From an uncultured Muribaculaceae bacterium (GTDB lineage: Bacteria; Bacteroidota; Bacteroidia; Bacteroidales; Muribaculaceae), in NCBI GenBank assembly GCA_910584365.1, contig CAJUAF010000001.1, forward strand, positions 156,218-220,217: a DNA stretch of 64,000 bases, given 5' to 3'. Shown piece by piece: positions 36,916 to 45,145 of this stretch. The translations under genes and the position numbers were made by a program. The notes under the pieces are model-generated. The model was not told the DNA's origin, did no database searches, and saw nothing but the letters and a program-made list of their open reading frames with translations. Numbering within the stretch: the first letter of the stretch is position 1; each line of letters begins with the position of its first letter.

Positions 36916-37914
36916 ATGAAAAATATTTTCAGATACGGACTTCTGACTGTTGCGGCCGCCGCCATGCTCTCCTCCTGCAGTGACTGGACTGAGCCGGAGA
37001 GCGTCGACGTCAAGTTCAACAATGCCCAGGAGGTAGCCCCCGAGGTCTACGCCAAATACCTGGCCAACCTGCGCCAGTACCGCGCCACCACGCACCCCAG
37101 AGCCTACGCCTGGTTCGCCAACCAGCCGGTCTTCACCTCCCAGGCCCATCACGTGTCGGCCCTGCCCGACTCCATCGACGTTGCCGTCCTGACCAACCCC
37201 CTGGCGCTCAACGAGGCCACCGTGGCCGAGATGAACCAGCAGCGCGCCGACAAGGGGATGCTCTTCGCCGCTCCTCTGGAATTCGCCTCCATCAAGAAAG
37301 AATGGACCGCGATGAAGGAGACCGAAACCGCCTCGAATCCCGCTCCGGAATGGACGAAATATCTCGGCGACAAAGTCCGGGAAGTCCTGGCCGCCGCATC
37401 GAGTTTCGACCGCCTGGTAGTGATGTATGACGGCAAAGTGTCCGCCAACCTCCCTGCCGCCGACCGCGCCGAGCTTGCAGCCGAAGAGACTGCCTTCTTC
37501 GCTCCCGTAAAGGAATGGCTCGCATCGTCGGGCAAAGGAATGGACTTCATGGGCGTCCCCTCCAACCTGCTTGATCCCTCGGTAATCGAGAAAGCCGACG
37601 TGATCTTCCTTTCGGAGACAGCCCGGGCCACCAATACCGATGAGTTCGACTTTATCGTGCGCCGCAACAGCGTCGCCAATGTAGCCGCCGACCGCTTCGC
37701 CGTCATGGCCGCCGTGCCTGTCCTTGACCCGACCCAGGCTGCCGTAGGATACTGGGGCGACAAGCTCTCCAGCCACGAGGCCGCCCGCTGGGCCGCCGCC
37801 AACGGTCTGAAAGGACTCGGACTGCAGAACATCGCCGACGACTATTACAACCCCACTTTCATTTATCCGGTAACCCGCACGGCCATCCAGGTGCTGAATC
37901 CCTCGGCATTCTGA
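36916..37914 (+). CDS. GH18-like surface glycan-binding lipoprotein
   Basis: 332 residues with lipobox LSSC (Cys 21) followed by SDWTEPES, an acidic surface-export signal. The sequence YAKYLANLRQYRATTHPRAYAW and later VIFLSETARATNTDEF, GYWGDKLSSHEAARWAA resemble the GH18-like proteins that follow susD in Bacteroides high-mannose N-glycan loci. No DGxDxDxE motif is present, so it is probably a non-catalytic glycan-binding protein that has kept the GH18 barrel. Position directly after susD supports a surface glycan-binding role. Confidence 0.75.
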   Translation: MKNIFRYGLLTVAAAAMLSSCSDWTEPESVDVKFNNAQEVAPEVYAKYLANLRQYRATTHPRAYAWFANQPVFTSQAHHVSALPDSIDVAVLTNPLALNEATVAEMNQQRADKGMLFAAPLEFASIKKEWTAMKETETASNPAPEWTKYLGDKVREVLAAASSFDRLVVMYDGKVSANLPAADRAELAAEETAFFAPVKEWLASSGKGMDFMGVPSNLLDPSVIEKADVIFLSETARATNTDEFDFIVRRNSVANVAADRFAVMAAVPVLDPTQAAVGYWGDKLSSHEAARWAAANGLKGLGLQNIADDYYNPTFIYPVTRTAIQVLNPSAF

Positions 37915-37966
37915 GATTCCGGCGACAACTGAAAAAAGTTTCTTACCTTAACAATTCCTGAAACTG

Positions 37967-39130
37967 ATGAAACTGACAAAATATCTCCCTGTGGCCCTGG
38001 CAATGGGCGTCGCCCTGGCATCCTGCCAGGATGACACGGAGAACTTCGACAACAAGATTTTCGCACCCTCGCTCGACACCGTCACCACCATTTATGTCAA
38101 GCAGATGGTCACCACCGATGCCGTGGGCTATGTGAAATCCGATATGGCGAAGGAATCCGACACCGAAATCTCGGTTGTATTCAACGCCGACCCCTCGAAG
38201 GTTACCGACTACAATCTGCTGAACTCGATGGAGGCCGAGATGCTCCCCGAGAAGTTCTACACCATTCCCGAACCCGTGGCCGTGATCCCCGTCGGGGGTA
38301 ACACCACCGGCAACGTGGCAGTGAATTTCCATAACCTCACCGAGCTGGACCTCGACAAGGTTTACGTGCTGCCCGTCACAATGTCCTCTCCGGCTATGGA
38401 AGCCACTTCCAATGCCACCTACTACTTTGTACTGCGCGAAGCCGCTCTTATCAGCACCACCCCCGACATGACCAAGAATTATGCCGTTTATGTCCAGGGG
38501 AATCAGGCCACCGAGCTTGGCAGCCTCTCGCAGATCACAGTGGAAGCACTCCTCTATCCCTATGACTTCCCCAATATGCTGGCGACAGTGATGGGTATCG
38601 AGGGTGGCTTCCTGGTCCGTATCGGCGACGCCGGTATTCCCGCCAACCGTCTGCAGCTGGCAACCCCCAACGGCAACCTGACGGACGCCGCCTGGGAATT
38701 CGACACCAACACCTGGACGTTCATGACCCTGACCTATGACTGCGCCACCGGAGCCTGCAACGTCTACTTCAACGGTGTCAAGAAAGGCGCCACCCAGACC
38801 GGTTCCTATCCCGGCCCCATCAACTGGAACACCGCAGCCGGTGACATCACCGACGGCCCCCGCGGATTCTATGTGGGCTACGCCTACGACGCCAACCGTT
38901 ACTTCAACGGTCAGATGTCGGAACTCCGCGTATGGAACCGCTGCCTGACCCAGGAGGAAATCAACGCTCCGCTGCATTTCTATACGGTTCCCGCCGACTC
39001 CGAAGGCCTCGTGGCCTACTGGAAACTCGACGAAGGGGGCGGCAAGCGCTTCAAGGACTATGCCAACGGCTATGACCTGATCTGCCCCAACGACCCCACC
39101 TGGGTACAGGTTTCCATCCCGGAAAAATAA
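37967..39130 (+). CDS. DUF1735 + LamG-like surface glycan-binding lipoprotein
   Basis: 387 residues; lipobox LASC (Cys 20) followed by QDDTENFDN, a strong acidic surface-export signal. Residues about 30-165 look like a DUF1735 domain (IYVKQMVTTDAVGYVKSD, a beta-sandwich). Residues about 170-350 form a laminin-G/concanavalin-like domain (LSQITVEALLYPYDF, WTFMTLTYD, GQMSELRVWNRCLTQEEI, LVAYWKLDEG). In Bacteroides N-glycan loci such proteins bind the glycan next to the endo-glycosidase. It sits 52 nt after the GH18-like gene and 122 nt before the GH18 enzyme. Confidence 0.87.
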   Translation: MKLTKYLPVALAMGVALASCQDDTENFDNKIFAPSLDTVTTIYVKQMVTTDAVGYVKSDMAKESDTEISVVFNADPSKVTDYNLLNSMEAEMLPEKFYTIPEPVAVIPVGGNTTGNVAVNFHNLTELDLDKVYVLPVTMSSPAMEATSNATYYFVLREAALISTTPDMTKNYAVYVQGNQATELGSLSQITVEALLYPYDFPNMLATVMGIEGGFLVRIGDAGIPANRLQLATPNGNLTDAAWEFDTNTWTFMTLTYDCATGACNVYFNGVKKGATQTGSYPGPINWNTAAGDITDGPRGFYVGYAYDANRYFNGQMSELRVWNRCLTQEEINAPLHFYTVPADSEGLVAYWKLDEGGGKRFKDYANGYDLICPNDPTWVQVSIPEK

Positions 39131-39252
39131 AAACGGCCCTCTCCTTCTTCTTTCTCTCCTCCTGTTCCGGGGCCGCGGATGCTCCCGCCTGCGCGAACTC
39201 CTGCGGTCCGGAACAGCAAACCAACCTCAACCTCTATATCGATTAAATCAAA

Positions 39253-40716
39253 ATGAAATACTCCAGAATCTTTTTCCGTTCGCTCTGCGCCCTGGCCGTT
39301 GCCGTTTCGGCTACTGCCTGCGATGACGACGACCTGATTGTAGGAGGGGCCGACACCAACGGCTACCTCACCCCGGACGGCAACGTCATCTATATTACCG
39401 ACGCCAAGGGCAACCGCGAGTTCACCAACACCGAATTCGTAGGAAACGGCTCGGTAGATCTCTTCGCAAATTCCTCCAAGCCCGTCAGCGGATGCTCGGT
39501 CACTTTCTCGGTGGACCCCACGGTTCTTGCCGCCTACAACGAGGAGAACGCCACCAGCTACACTCAGCTGCCCGACGCATCCTTCTCGCTGGGGAACAAC
39601 GGACAGGCCGCTTTCACCGACGGCTCCCTCAAGTCCGCCCCGATGACTATCTCCCTCAAGGGCAACACCGCCTGCTCCCCCGACGTAACCTACGCTATCC
39701 CCCTGCGCATATCCGTCAGCAACGGCCAGCTGAGCCAGACTTCCATCGCCACCCGCGTCGTGCTGGTACGCGACCTGACCAAGCGTCCCGGCGCCGACAA
39801 GTATGTGGACGGCAAGCCGGCCATGAAGACGATGGCTGTCATCGAGGTCAACGACCGCAATCCCCTCTCGGTTCTTGGATATACGCTCGAGAACTCCGGA
39901 AAGCAGCTTTTCGACATCGTTGTCCTCTTCTCGGCCAACATCAACTACAACGCCGAGACTGGCCGAATCTATGTTTCCCGCAATGAGAATGTGCAGGCCC
40001 TCCTGGACCAGCGCGAGAAGTATATCAAGCCCCTTCAGGACAAGGGTATCAAGGTTGTGCTGGGTATCCTCGGCAACCACGACGCCTCCGGAGTGTCCAC
40101 CCTGACCCCCGCCTCCTCCAAGGCTTTCGCCCAGGAAGTCAAGAACGTCTGCGACGCCTATCAACTTGACGGCGTATTCCTCGATGATGAGTACACCGAC
40201 TATGACGCCGCCGCTCTTGACAAGTATCAGGGTATCTTCCAGCCTTATTCCCAGGAAGCTGTCAACCGTATGGCCTACGACATCAAGAAGGCTCAGCCCG
40301 ACCGCCTTGTCATCGGCTACAAATACGGTGAGAAATTCGGGAATTATCTCGGAGGCGTGACCATCGACGGCACCAAACCCGGCGAATTCTGGGACTATGT
40401 CTGCAACAACTACTGGGACACCGCTAATCCCTGCGACACCTTCGAAGGTCTCCGTCAGGACCAGGCAGGTACCGGCTCCTGGAACTGTTCCGACTGGGCC
40501 GGCTGTATGCCCGCCTATCAGGCATGGCAGGACCGCTTCTCCCTGGCCGGTATGCGTGCCGACGGTTACGGAATCATGATGATCTTCAACTTCTACAATG
40601 ACCCGGGCCATTGGCTGACATACTACATCAACGATTGGCTGGGCGCCACCGCCACCAATCTCTATGATGAGAGACTTGTCATCGCCGATGACGTCTATAA
40701 ACCCAAAGACTGGTAA
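39253..40716 (+). CDS. GH18 endo-beta-N-acetylglucosaminidase (surface lipoprotein)
   Basis: 487 residues. Lipobox ATAC (Cys 23) followed by DDDD gives a strong surface-export signal. An N-terminal DUF1735-like beta domain (about 30-175) precedes the GH18 barrel (about 185-480). The catalytic motif is DGVFLDDEY, with D311 and the proton donor E313; a Phe (309) occupies the place of the first inner Asp of the DGxDxDxE consensus. The layout matches Bacteroides Endo F/H-like enzymes that cut between the two core GlcNAc residues of N-glycans, releasing the glycan from glycoproteins at the cell surface. It is the last gene of the susC operon, closed by a 16-bp stem hairpin. Confidence 0.9.
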   Translation: MKYSRIFFRSLCALAVAVSATACDDDDLIVGGADTNGYLTPDGNVIYITDAKGNREFTNTEFVGNGSVDLFANSSKPVSGCSVTFSVDPTVLAAYNEENATSYTQLPDASFSLGNNGQAAFTDGSLKSAPMTISLKGNTACSPDVTYAIPLRISVSNGQLSQTSIATRVVLVRDLTKRPGADKYVDGKPAMKTMAVIEVNDRNPLSVLGYTLENSGKQLFDIVVLFSANINYNAETGRIYVSRNENVQALLDQREKYIKPLQDKGIKVVLGILGNHDASGVSTLTPASSKAFAQEVKNVCDAYQLDGVFLDDEYTDYDAAALDKYQGIFQPYSQEAVNRMAYDIKKAQPDRLVIGYKYGEKFGNYLGGVTIDGTKPGEFWDYVCNNYWDTANPCDTFEGLRQDQAGTGSWNCSDWAGCMPAYQAWQDRFSLAGMRADGYGIMMIFNFYNDPGHWLTYYINDWLGATATNLYDERLVIADDVYKPKDW

Positions 40717-40749
40717 TCCATCCGTCAGTTTCTCCTGACCCCATAATCC

Positions 40750-40803
40750 GAGACCGGGTGAATAATGATGTGCCCCTTCGCCCATTGTTATTCACCCGGT
40801 CTC
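40750..40803 (+). terminator. Terminator after the GH18 gene
   Basis: A 16-bp perfect stem (40750-40765 with 40788-40803), 22-nt loop, followed by a T-rich run (CATTTCTTATTTTTT). It ends the susC operon. Confidence 0.88.
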
Positions 40804-40829
40804 CATTTCTTATTTTTTCACAGATTAAA

Positions 40830-40862
40830 TTGCAGCCCGTAAGGGATTTTTCCGTAACTTTG
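40830..40862 (+). promoter_or_regulatory. Promoter of the ROK kinase gene
   Basis: TAACTTTG (40855-40862) is a -7 box; TTG at 40830-40832 lies 22 nt upstream, slightly long for a -33 element. The ATG is at 40896. Confidence 0.65.
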
Positions 40863-40895
40863 TGAAAACAAACCATACTAACGCCCTTAAATCCC

Positions 40896-42005
40896 ATGTA
40901 TAATAACGATAACCGCATCGTCATAACCCTTGATGCCGGAGGTACCAACCTGGTCTTCGGCGCGATGAAAGGATGTGAATATATCGGCGAGACCGTAACC
41001 CTCCCCTCCATGGCCAAAGACCTCGACCAGTGTCTTTCTCAGATGGTAAAGGGCTTCGAGACTATCATCGGCCGCCTGGAAGAGAAACCCGTGGCAATCT
41101 CGTTCGCTTTCCCCGGCCCGGCAGACTATGCCAACGGCATCGTGGGTGGATTCCTCCCCAATTTTCCCTCGTTCCGCGACGGAGTCGCTCTCGGGCCGTT
41201 CCTGAGCAAGAAATTCGGGCTGCCCGTGTTCATCAACAACGACGGCGACCTCTTTGCTTTCGGAGAGGCAATGGCCGGCGCCCTCCCCTGGATCAACTCC
41301 CGCGTAGCGGCGATGGGTGGCGACCGCCAGTACAAAAACCTGCTGGGCTACACTTTCGGCACCGGACTCGGCATCGGCTCCGTCATCAACGGCCAGCTCA
41401 ACCTGGGTAACAACTCCTGCGTCGAGACCTTCTGCCTCCCCTACAAATATGACCGCAGCCGCATGATCGAGGACCACGCCGCAATCCGCGCCATCGTGCG
41501 CGTCTACGGCGAACTGACCGGCAATCCCGACCACGGCCTTACCCCCAAAGACATCTGTGACATCATCGAGGGACGCCGCGAGGGGGACCGTGAAGCCGCC
41601 CTGGAAGCCTTCCGCCGCTTCGGCGAAATCGCCGGCGACGCAATGGCTACCGCCGTCACCCTGACCGACTCGCTGATCGTCCTCGGAGGGGGCCTTACCG
41701 GCGCCGCCCGCTATATCCTCCCCTCCCTGCTCGAGGAACTCCGCTCGCAGATAAAAACCATCGGAGGGGACACGCTCAACCGCGTCCAGATGAAAGTCTA
41801 CAATCTCGACGACCCCGAAGAGTTCGAGAAGTTCGTCCACGGCCAAGCCCGTCGCCTGAAAGTCTACGGCACCGACGACTACGTCACCTACGACCCCCAG
41901 AAACGCACCGGCGTCTGTGTCAGCCGTCTGGGAGCCTCCCGCGCCATCTCCATCGGCGCCTACGCCTACGCCCTGAGCCGCCTCGACCTCCCCGTCACCC
42001 GCTGA
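40896..42005 (+). CDS. ROK-family sugar kinase
   Basis: 369 residues. The ATP-binding phosphate motif is LDAGGTN (12-18), the catalytic Asp is D116 in INNDGD, and GTGLGIGSVINGQL is the second phosphate/sugar loop. The classical zinc motif CxCGxxGCxE of ROK kinases is absent; the place holds NNSCVETFCLPYKYD, as in a Bacteroidetes subgroup. It probably phosphorylates a hexose or N-acetylhexosamine in the cytoplasm; GlcNAc or mannose released by the GH130/GH92 steps are the likely substrates by context. It has its own promoter and an 18-bp stem terminator, so it is a single-gene unit beside the glycan locus. Confidence 0.88.
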   Translation: MYNNDNRIVITLDAGGTNLVFGAMKGCEYIGETVTLPSMAKDLDQCLSQMVKGFETIIGRLEEKPVAISFAFPGPADYANGIVGGFLPNFPSFRDGVALGPFLSKKFGLPVFINNDGDLFAFGEAMAGALPWINSRVAAMGGDRQYKNLLGYTFGTGLGIGSVINGQLNLGNNSCVETFCLPYKYDRSRMIEDHAAIRAIVRVYGELTGNPDHGLTPKDICDIIEGRREGDREAALEAFRRFGEIAGDAMATAVTLTDSLIVLGGGLTGAARYILPSLLEELRSQIKTIGGDTLNRVQMKVYNLDDPEEFEKFVHGQARRLKVYGTDDYVTYDPQKRTGVCVSRLGASRAISIGAYAYALSRLDLPVTR

Positions 42006-42089
42006 TTACTCCGGACCGACAGTCCCCGTTTCAGCTAATTCACCTGACTTCCAGCTGCTTTCGGAGCCTGTTGCGCCGCTCCCCATTTA

Positions 42090-42132
42090 CAAGGCGGTGT
42101 ATCAAAATTTTGCGTTTTGATACACCGCCTTG
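42090..42132 (+). terminator. Strong terminator after the ROK kinase
   Basis: An 18-bp perfect stem (42090-42107 with 42115-42132) with a 7-nt loop is followed by TTTTTT. It lies 37 nt before the end of the convergent ATPase gene and may serve both strands. Confidence 0.92.
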
Positions 42133-42168
42133 TTTTTTCCGCGTGGCAACCAATCAAAAGCGCCAGAA

Positions 42169-43380
42169 TCACAAGGTCTTCTTAAGAAAATCCCGAAGAC
42201 TGATATGTGCGATTCCGGGATATTCACTGAAACCGCCACTGACCGGATCCATCGAAACTACAAACTTAGGATAATTGTCTTTTATGGCGGCAAGGTTACC
42301 AAACTCCCGTTTGACCGTGTCGGGGGAAGCGAGCAGATAGGTTACCTGAACATATATCCGATTGTCTGTCTTGGTAGCAACAAAGTCTATCTCCCCGGCA
42401 CGAAAAACACCGACAGAAACGTCAAAGCCTTGTCTCCGGAGATGGTTCCACACCACATTTTCCATAGTCTTTTCAATACTGCCCCTGATATCAGATCCGC
42501 AAAGATAATTGCGGATACCATGGTCCGAAAAATAGTGTTTGTTATTCGATTCAAGGAGCATTTTGCCATGGATATCAAAACGCCTGACAGGAATTGCGAG
42601 GTATGCGTCATTCAGATATTTCAAATAATTTGAAACAGTCTCATCACTGATTTTTTCGCTTCTGGACGTCATATACCGGACAATATTGGCAATCGATATC
42701 GGCTTCCCGATGTTGTCAGCAACAAAACGTATTATATTTTCAAGCTGACTGACATTGCGGACTTTTTCTCTGCTGACAATATCCTTGACAAGAATAGTAT
42801 TGTAAACGCCTTCGAAATAATCGTTTATTTGCGATGTTTCCTCGGTCTTAAAGGCGGATAACCCGGGCAGACCGCCCATTATCAGATAATGCATCAGCGC
42901 TTCATGGCTATCTGCCATATCGTGAAACCGCAGAAATTCAAGATATGAGAGATTATAGATTTTTATTTCTATATATCGTCCTGACAGTCGCGTCCCCAGT
43001 TCACTCGAAAAGATAAATGCATTACTTCCGGAAGCTATCACCTGACAGCGGTTTTCAGCGTGAAAACTACGAAGCGCGTTTTCATAATTTTCAATATCCT
43101 GAACTTCATCGATAAGCAGATAATTATCCCCACCCTCAGGCAACCTTGCGACAACATAGTCATACAGTTGTTCCGCAGTTACAATGTTGCGAAACTCCTG
43201 ATATTCCTTATTAATGTAAACAATGTTTGCTCCTGGACGATTCAGATTGAGCCAATCTTTAAACAGCTCGAGTATCTTGCTCTTTCCTACGCGGCGTTGA
43301 CCGACAAGAATCAACATCATGCCTCGATTAATCAGACCGGCTATCTTTTCAATATATTGTGGGCGAGGAATAAGTTCCAT
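42169..43380 (-). CDS. AAA+ ATPase with DUF4143 domain
   Basis: 403 residues. Walker A is GQRRVGKSK (about 27-35), Walker B is YLLIDEVQDI, and SGSNAF with LSGRYIEIKIYNLSYLEF is the signature of the AAA_14/DUF4143 ATPases. The C-terminal half includes VEKTMENVVWNHLRRQG-like sequence and AGEIDFVATKTDNRIYVQVTY, a restriction-nuclease-like core (D..VQ). These proteins are widespread, often many copies per genome, with unknown role; links to mobile DNA or toxin-like functions have been suggested but not shown. The gene is clearly more AT-rich than its neighbours, which suggests horizontal origin. It is preceded by four palindromes at 41-bp intervals. Confidence 0.9.
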   Translation of the reverse strand: MELIPRPQYIEKIAGLINRGMMLILVGQRRVGKSKILELFKDWLNLNRPGANIVYINKEYQEFRNIVTAEQLYDYVVARLPEGGDNYLLIDEVQDIENYENALRSFHAENRCQVIASGSNAFIFSSELGTRLSGRYIEIKIYNLSYLEFLRFHDMADSHEALMHYLIMGGLPGLSAFKTEETSQINDYFEGVYNTILVKDIVSREKVRNVSQLENIIRFVADNIGKPISIANIVRYMTSRSEKISDETVSNYLKYLNDAYLAIPVRRFDIHGKMLLESNNKHYFSDHGIRNYLCGSDIRGSIEKTMENVVWNHLRRQGFDVSVGVFRAGEIDFVATKTDNRIYVQVTYLLASPDTVKREFGNLAAIKDNYPKFVVSMDPVSGGFSEYPGIAHISLRDFLKKTL

Positions 43381-43397
43381 AACTTTGAATTTTTCTG

Positions 43398-43405
43398 CAA
43401 AGATA
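43398..43405 (-). promoter_or_regulatory. -7 box of the DUF4143 ATPase gene
   Basis: On the minus strand TATCTTTG lies 17 nt before the ATG (43380). The proximal palindrome of the array (43406-43420) directly abuts it, so a bound protein would block or contact RNA polymerase. Confidence 0.65.
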
Positions 43406-43543
43406 GCAAACTATAATCGGCAAAGCAAGCATATTTTGCACTAATTCCCGATTATAACCGGTAGAATAAACATATAATGATAAAATTCCCGGTTATAATC
43501 GGTAAAGCAAGCATATTTTGCACTAATCCCCGGTTATAGTCGG
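43406..43543. repeat. Four palindromic sites at exact 41-bp period
   Basis: Sites of 15 nt end at 43420, 43461, 43502 and 43543. Three are near-palindromes of the form CCCGRTTATARYCGG (43447-43461, 43488-43502, 43529-43543); the fourth, at 43406-43420, keeps only one half (TATAATCGG). The 26-nt spacers 1 (43421-43446) and 3 (43503-43528) are identical except at their first and last base; spacer 2 differs. The period of 41 bp is close to four helical turns, which fits cooperative binding of a dimeric regulator on one DNA face. Confidence 0.85.
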
Positions 43544-43600
43544 GAAAAACACGCCGAAATGTACCCGGTAGCCTCGCTGGAATTTGTGTATCGCAGGAAA

Positions 43601-45049
43601 CTATTTGTATTTGTCGAGCCACTCCTGGGCGTATTTACATCCGTTGTCATGGGCCAATTTAAACCAACGGTAAGCCTCATCCCGATCCTTGATACAACCT
43701 TTGCCATTGTAATACATCTCCCCGAGATTTTTCTGAGCAAGGGGAAATCCCGCTTTTGCAGCTTTCTCATACCATATAAATGCCTGCCCCTTACCTTTCT
43801 TAAAAACAACGCCATACATACCTTCATAATAACCGCCCAAAGCATTCGCAGCCTCGAGACTTCCATTTTCATATCCGAGCGAAAGCCATTTCTTGGCTTG
43901 CACCACATCTTTTTTCACACCACGTCCCCACGCATATTGAAGACCTAACAAATATTGGGCATAAGGGATACCGGCTTCCGCAGCTTTTGTATAATAAGTG
44001 ATACTTTCCTTATCATTTTCTTTAGTTCCTAATCCGTCATCATACATAATGCCCGTGGCGCAATCTTTTTCAGGCCCATCAGATTTCAAAGCCTTCTTAA
44101 ACCATCCCACGGCCTTGTCCTTATCTTTTTCCACACCATATCCCCATTGATATGCTTTACCCATGAGCAACTGAGCATAGGGATCTTCTTTGAACTCTTC
44201 CAGGATCGGGAGAGCTTTGGCGTACTGCTGGCACTGAAAAAGGGAGTCGGCTGTCTGCAGACGGAGGGGGAGAGTGTGTATGTAGCCGTACTGCAAATCG
44301 GGACCTTTGCGCGGAGCGCGTTCCCCAGGAAGATAGACGACATCCTTGGAGACTGACGGTGAAGGAGAGGCCGGCGAGGATGGTGCGGGCTGGGCGGCGG
44401 ATTCCCGGAGGGGGACAAGACGGGCTATCAGCTGGCCGGGGGCGTTGGAGGTCAGCCTGATGGAACCTTCCACGGGGTAATACCCACGGGTGGCGACCGT
44501 ATAGTGGTATTCTTTATCAACCGGCAAGGGGACAGTGCCTTTACCCCCCTGAAGCGACAGCATCTTTCCATCAAGGATAACAAGAGCGTCCGCCGGGGCG
44601 ACATCCACGATAACGTTCTGCATAGCGACACCGGGAGCAGCCGAAGCCTCAGACGACACTTTCAGTGTCATTACGTAGGTGACGGCGGAGTCGACGGCGG
44701 GGATGTCGTAGGCGGCGAACTCCACCATCCTGGGTAAGGCATCGGGATGCTTGATCTGGAGGAGTTTGGTGCCGGGGATGACGTACACCCAGTATTCATT
44801 GATGTGGAATTCCTGGCGGACGATGTTTCCTTCGAAGCCTACCCCCTCGCGTGGTACCTGCACCTTTATCAGGGCGCAGTCCTGGCCGTTGAAGTCCTTG
44901 ACGGCATGAGTGGCGGCGGTAAGGTCCATCGGAGCCATTTCGAACCTGAGTATTTCAAGTTCCTGGGCCGAAACTCGCCCGGAAGCAAGAACTGACACCG
45001 TCAGCAAAATAGCACACAAACACCTGGTGATGGAAAGATTACGGAACAT
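43601..45049 (-). CDS. Secreted PEGA-like and Sel1-repeat protein
   Basis: 482 residues with a signal peptide (CAILLTVSVLASGRVSAQ). Residues about 30-140 form an unknown beta domain. A PEGA-like segment follows (about 145-215, VIVDVAPADALVILDG, then DKEYHYTVATRGYYPVEGSI). A Ser/Pro/Ala linker (about 218-235) leads to Sel1-like repeats (about 260-480), for example GKAYQWGYGVEKDKDKAVGWF, YDDGLGTKENDKES and LGEMYYNGKGCIKDRDEAYRWF. Sel1 repeats form alpha-solenoids for protein contacts in the periplasm. Function beyond an envelope scaffold is unknown. A -7 box lies only 4 nt before the start codon. Confidence 0.88.
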   Translation of the reverse strand: MFRNLSITRCLCAILLTVSVLASGRVSAQELEILRFEMAPMDLTAATHAVKDFNGQDCALIKVQVPREGVGFEGNIVRQEFHINEYWVYVIPGTKLLQIKHPDALPRMVEFAAYDIPAVDSAVTYVMTLKVSSEASAAPGVAMQNVIVDVAPADALVILDGKMLSLQGGKGTVPLPVDKEYHYTVATRGYYPVEGSIRLTSNAPGQLIARLVPLRESAAQPAPSSPASPSPSVSKDVVYLPGERAPRKGPDLQYGYIHTLPLRLQTADSLFQCQQYAKALPILEEFKEDPYAQLLMGKAYQWGYGVEKDKDKAVGWFKKALKSDGPEKDCATGIMYDDGLGTKENDKESITYYTKAAEAGIPYAQYLLGLQYAWGRGVKKDVVQAKKWLSLGYENGSLEAANALGGYYEGMYGVVFKKGKGQAFIWYEKAAKAGFPLAQKNLGEMYYNGKGCIKDRDEAYRWFKLAHDNGCKYAQEWLDKYK

Positions 45050-45053
45050 AAAG

Positions 45054-45061
45054 CAAAATTA
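45054..45061 (-). promoter_or_regulatory. Possible -7 box directly before the Sel1 gene
   Basis: TAATTTTG on the minus strand ends 4 nt before the ATG. If used, the transcript would be leaderless or start inside the codon region. Could be chance in AT-rich DNA. Confidence 0.35.
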
Positions 45062-45070
45062 TGTGATAAA

Positions 45071-45104
45071 GTTCCCGGAAACGCATACAGTCATTTCCGG
45101 GAAC
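45071..45104 (-). terminator. Terminator of the cytochrome bd operon
   Basis: An 11-bp perfect stem (GTTCCCGGAAA at 45071-45081 and its complement at 45094-45104) lies 41 nt past the cydB stop on the minus strand. Confidence 0.78.
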
Positions 45105-45145
45105 TTCAGATTGGTTTCTGGAAGGGATTGACATCCGGAGGGAGA

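Noticed and set aside
39070..40785. 571-codon minus-strand frame opposite the GH18 gene
   Set aside because: Antisense shadow over a gene with signal peptide and catalytic motif; it also runs through the terminator hairpin.
43406..43543. CRISPR array
   Set aside because: Repeats are only 15 nt and imperfect, two of three spacers are nearly identical, and no cas genes are near; an operator-like array fits better.
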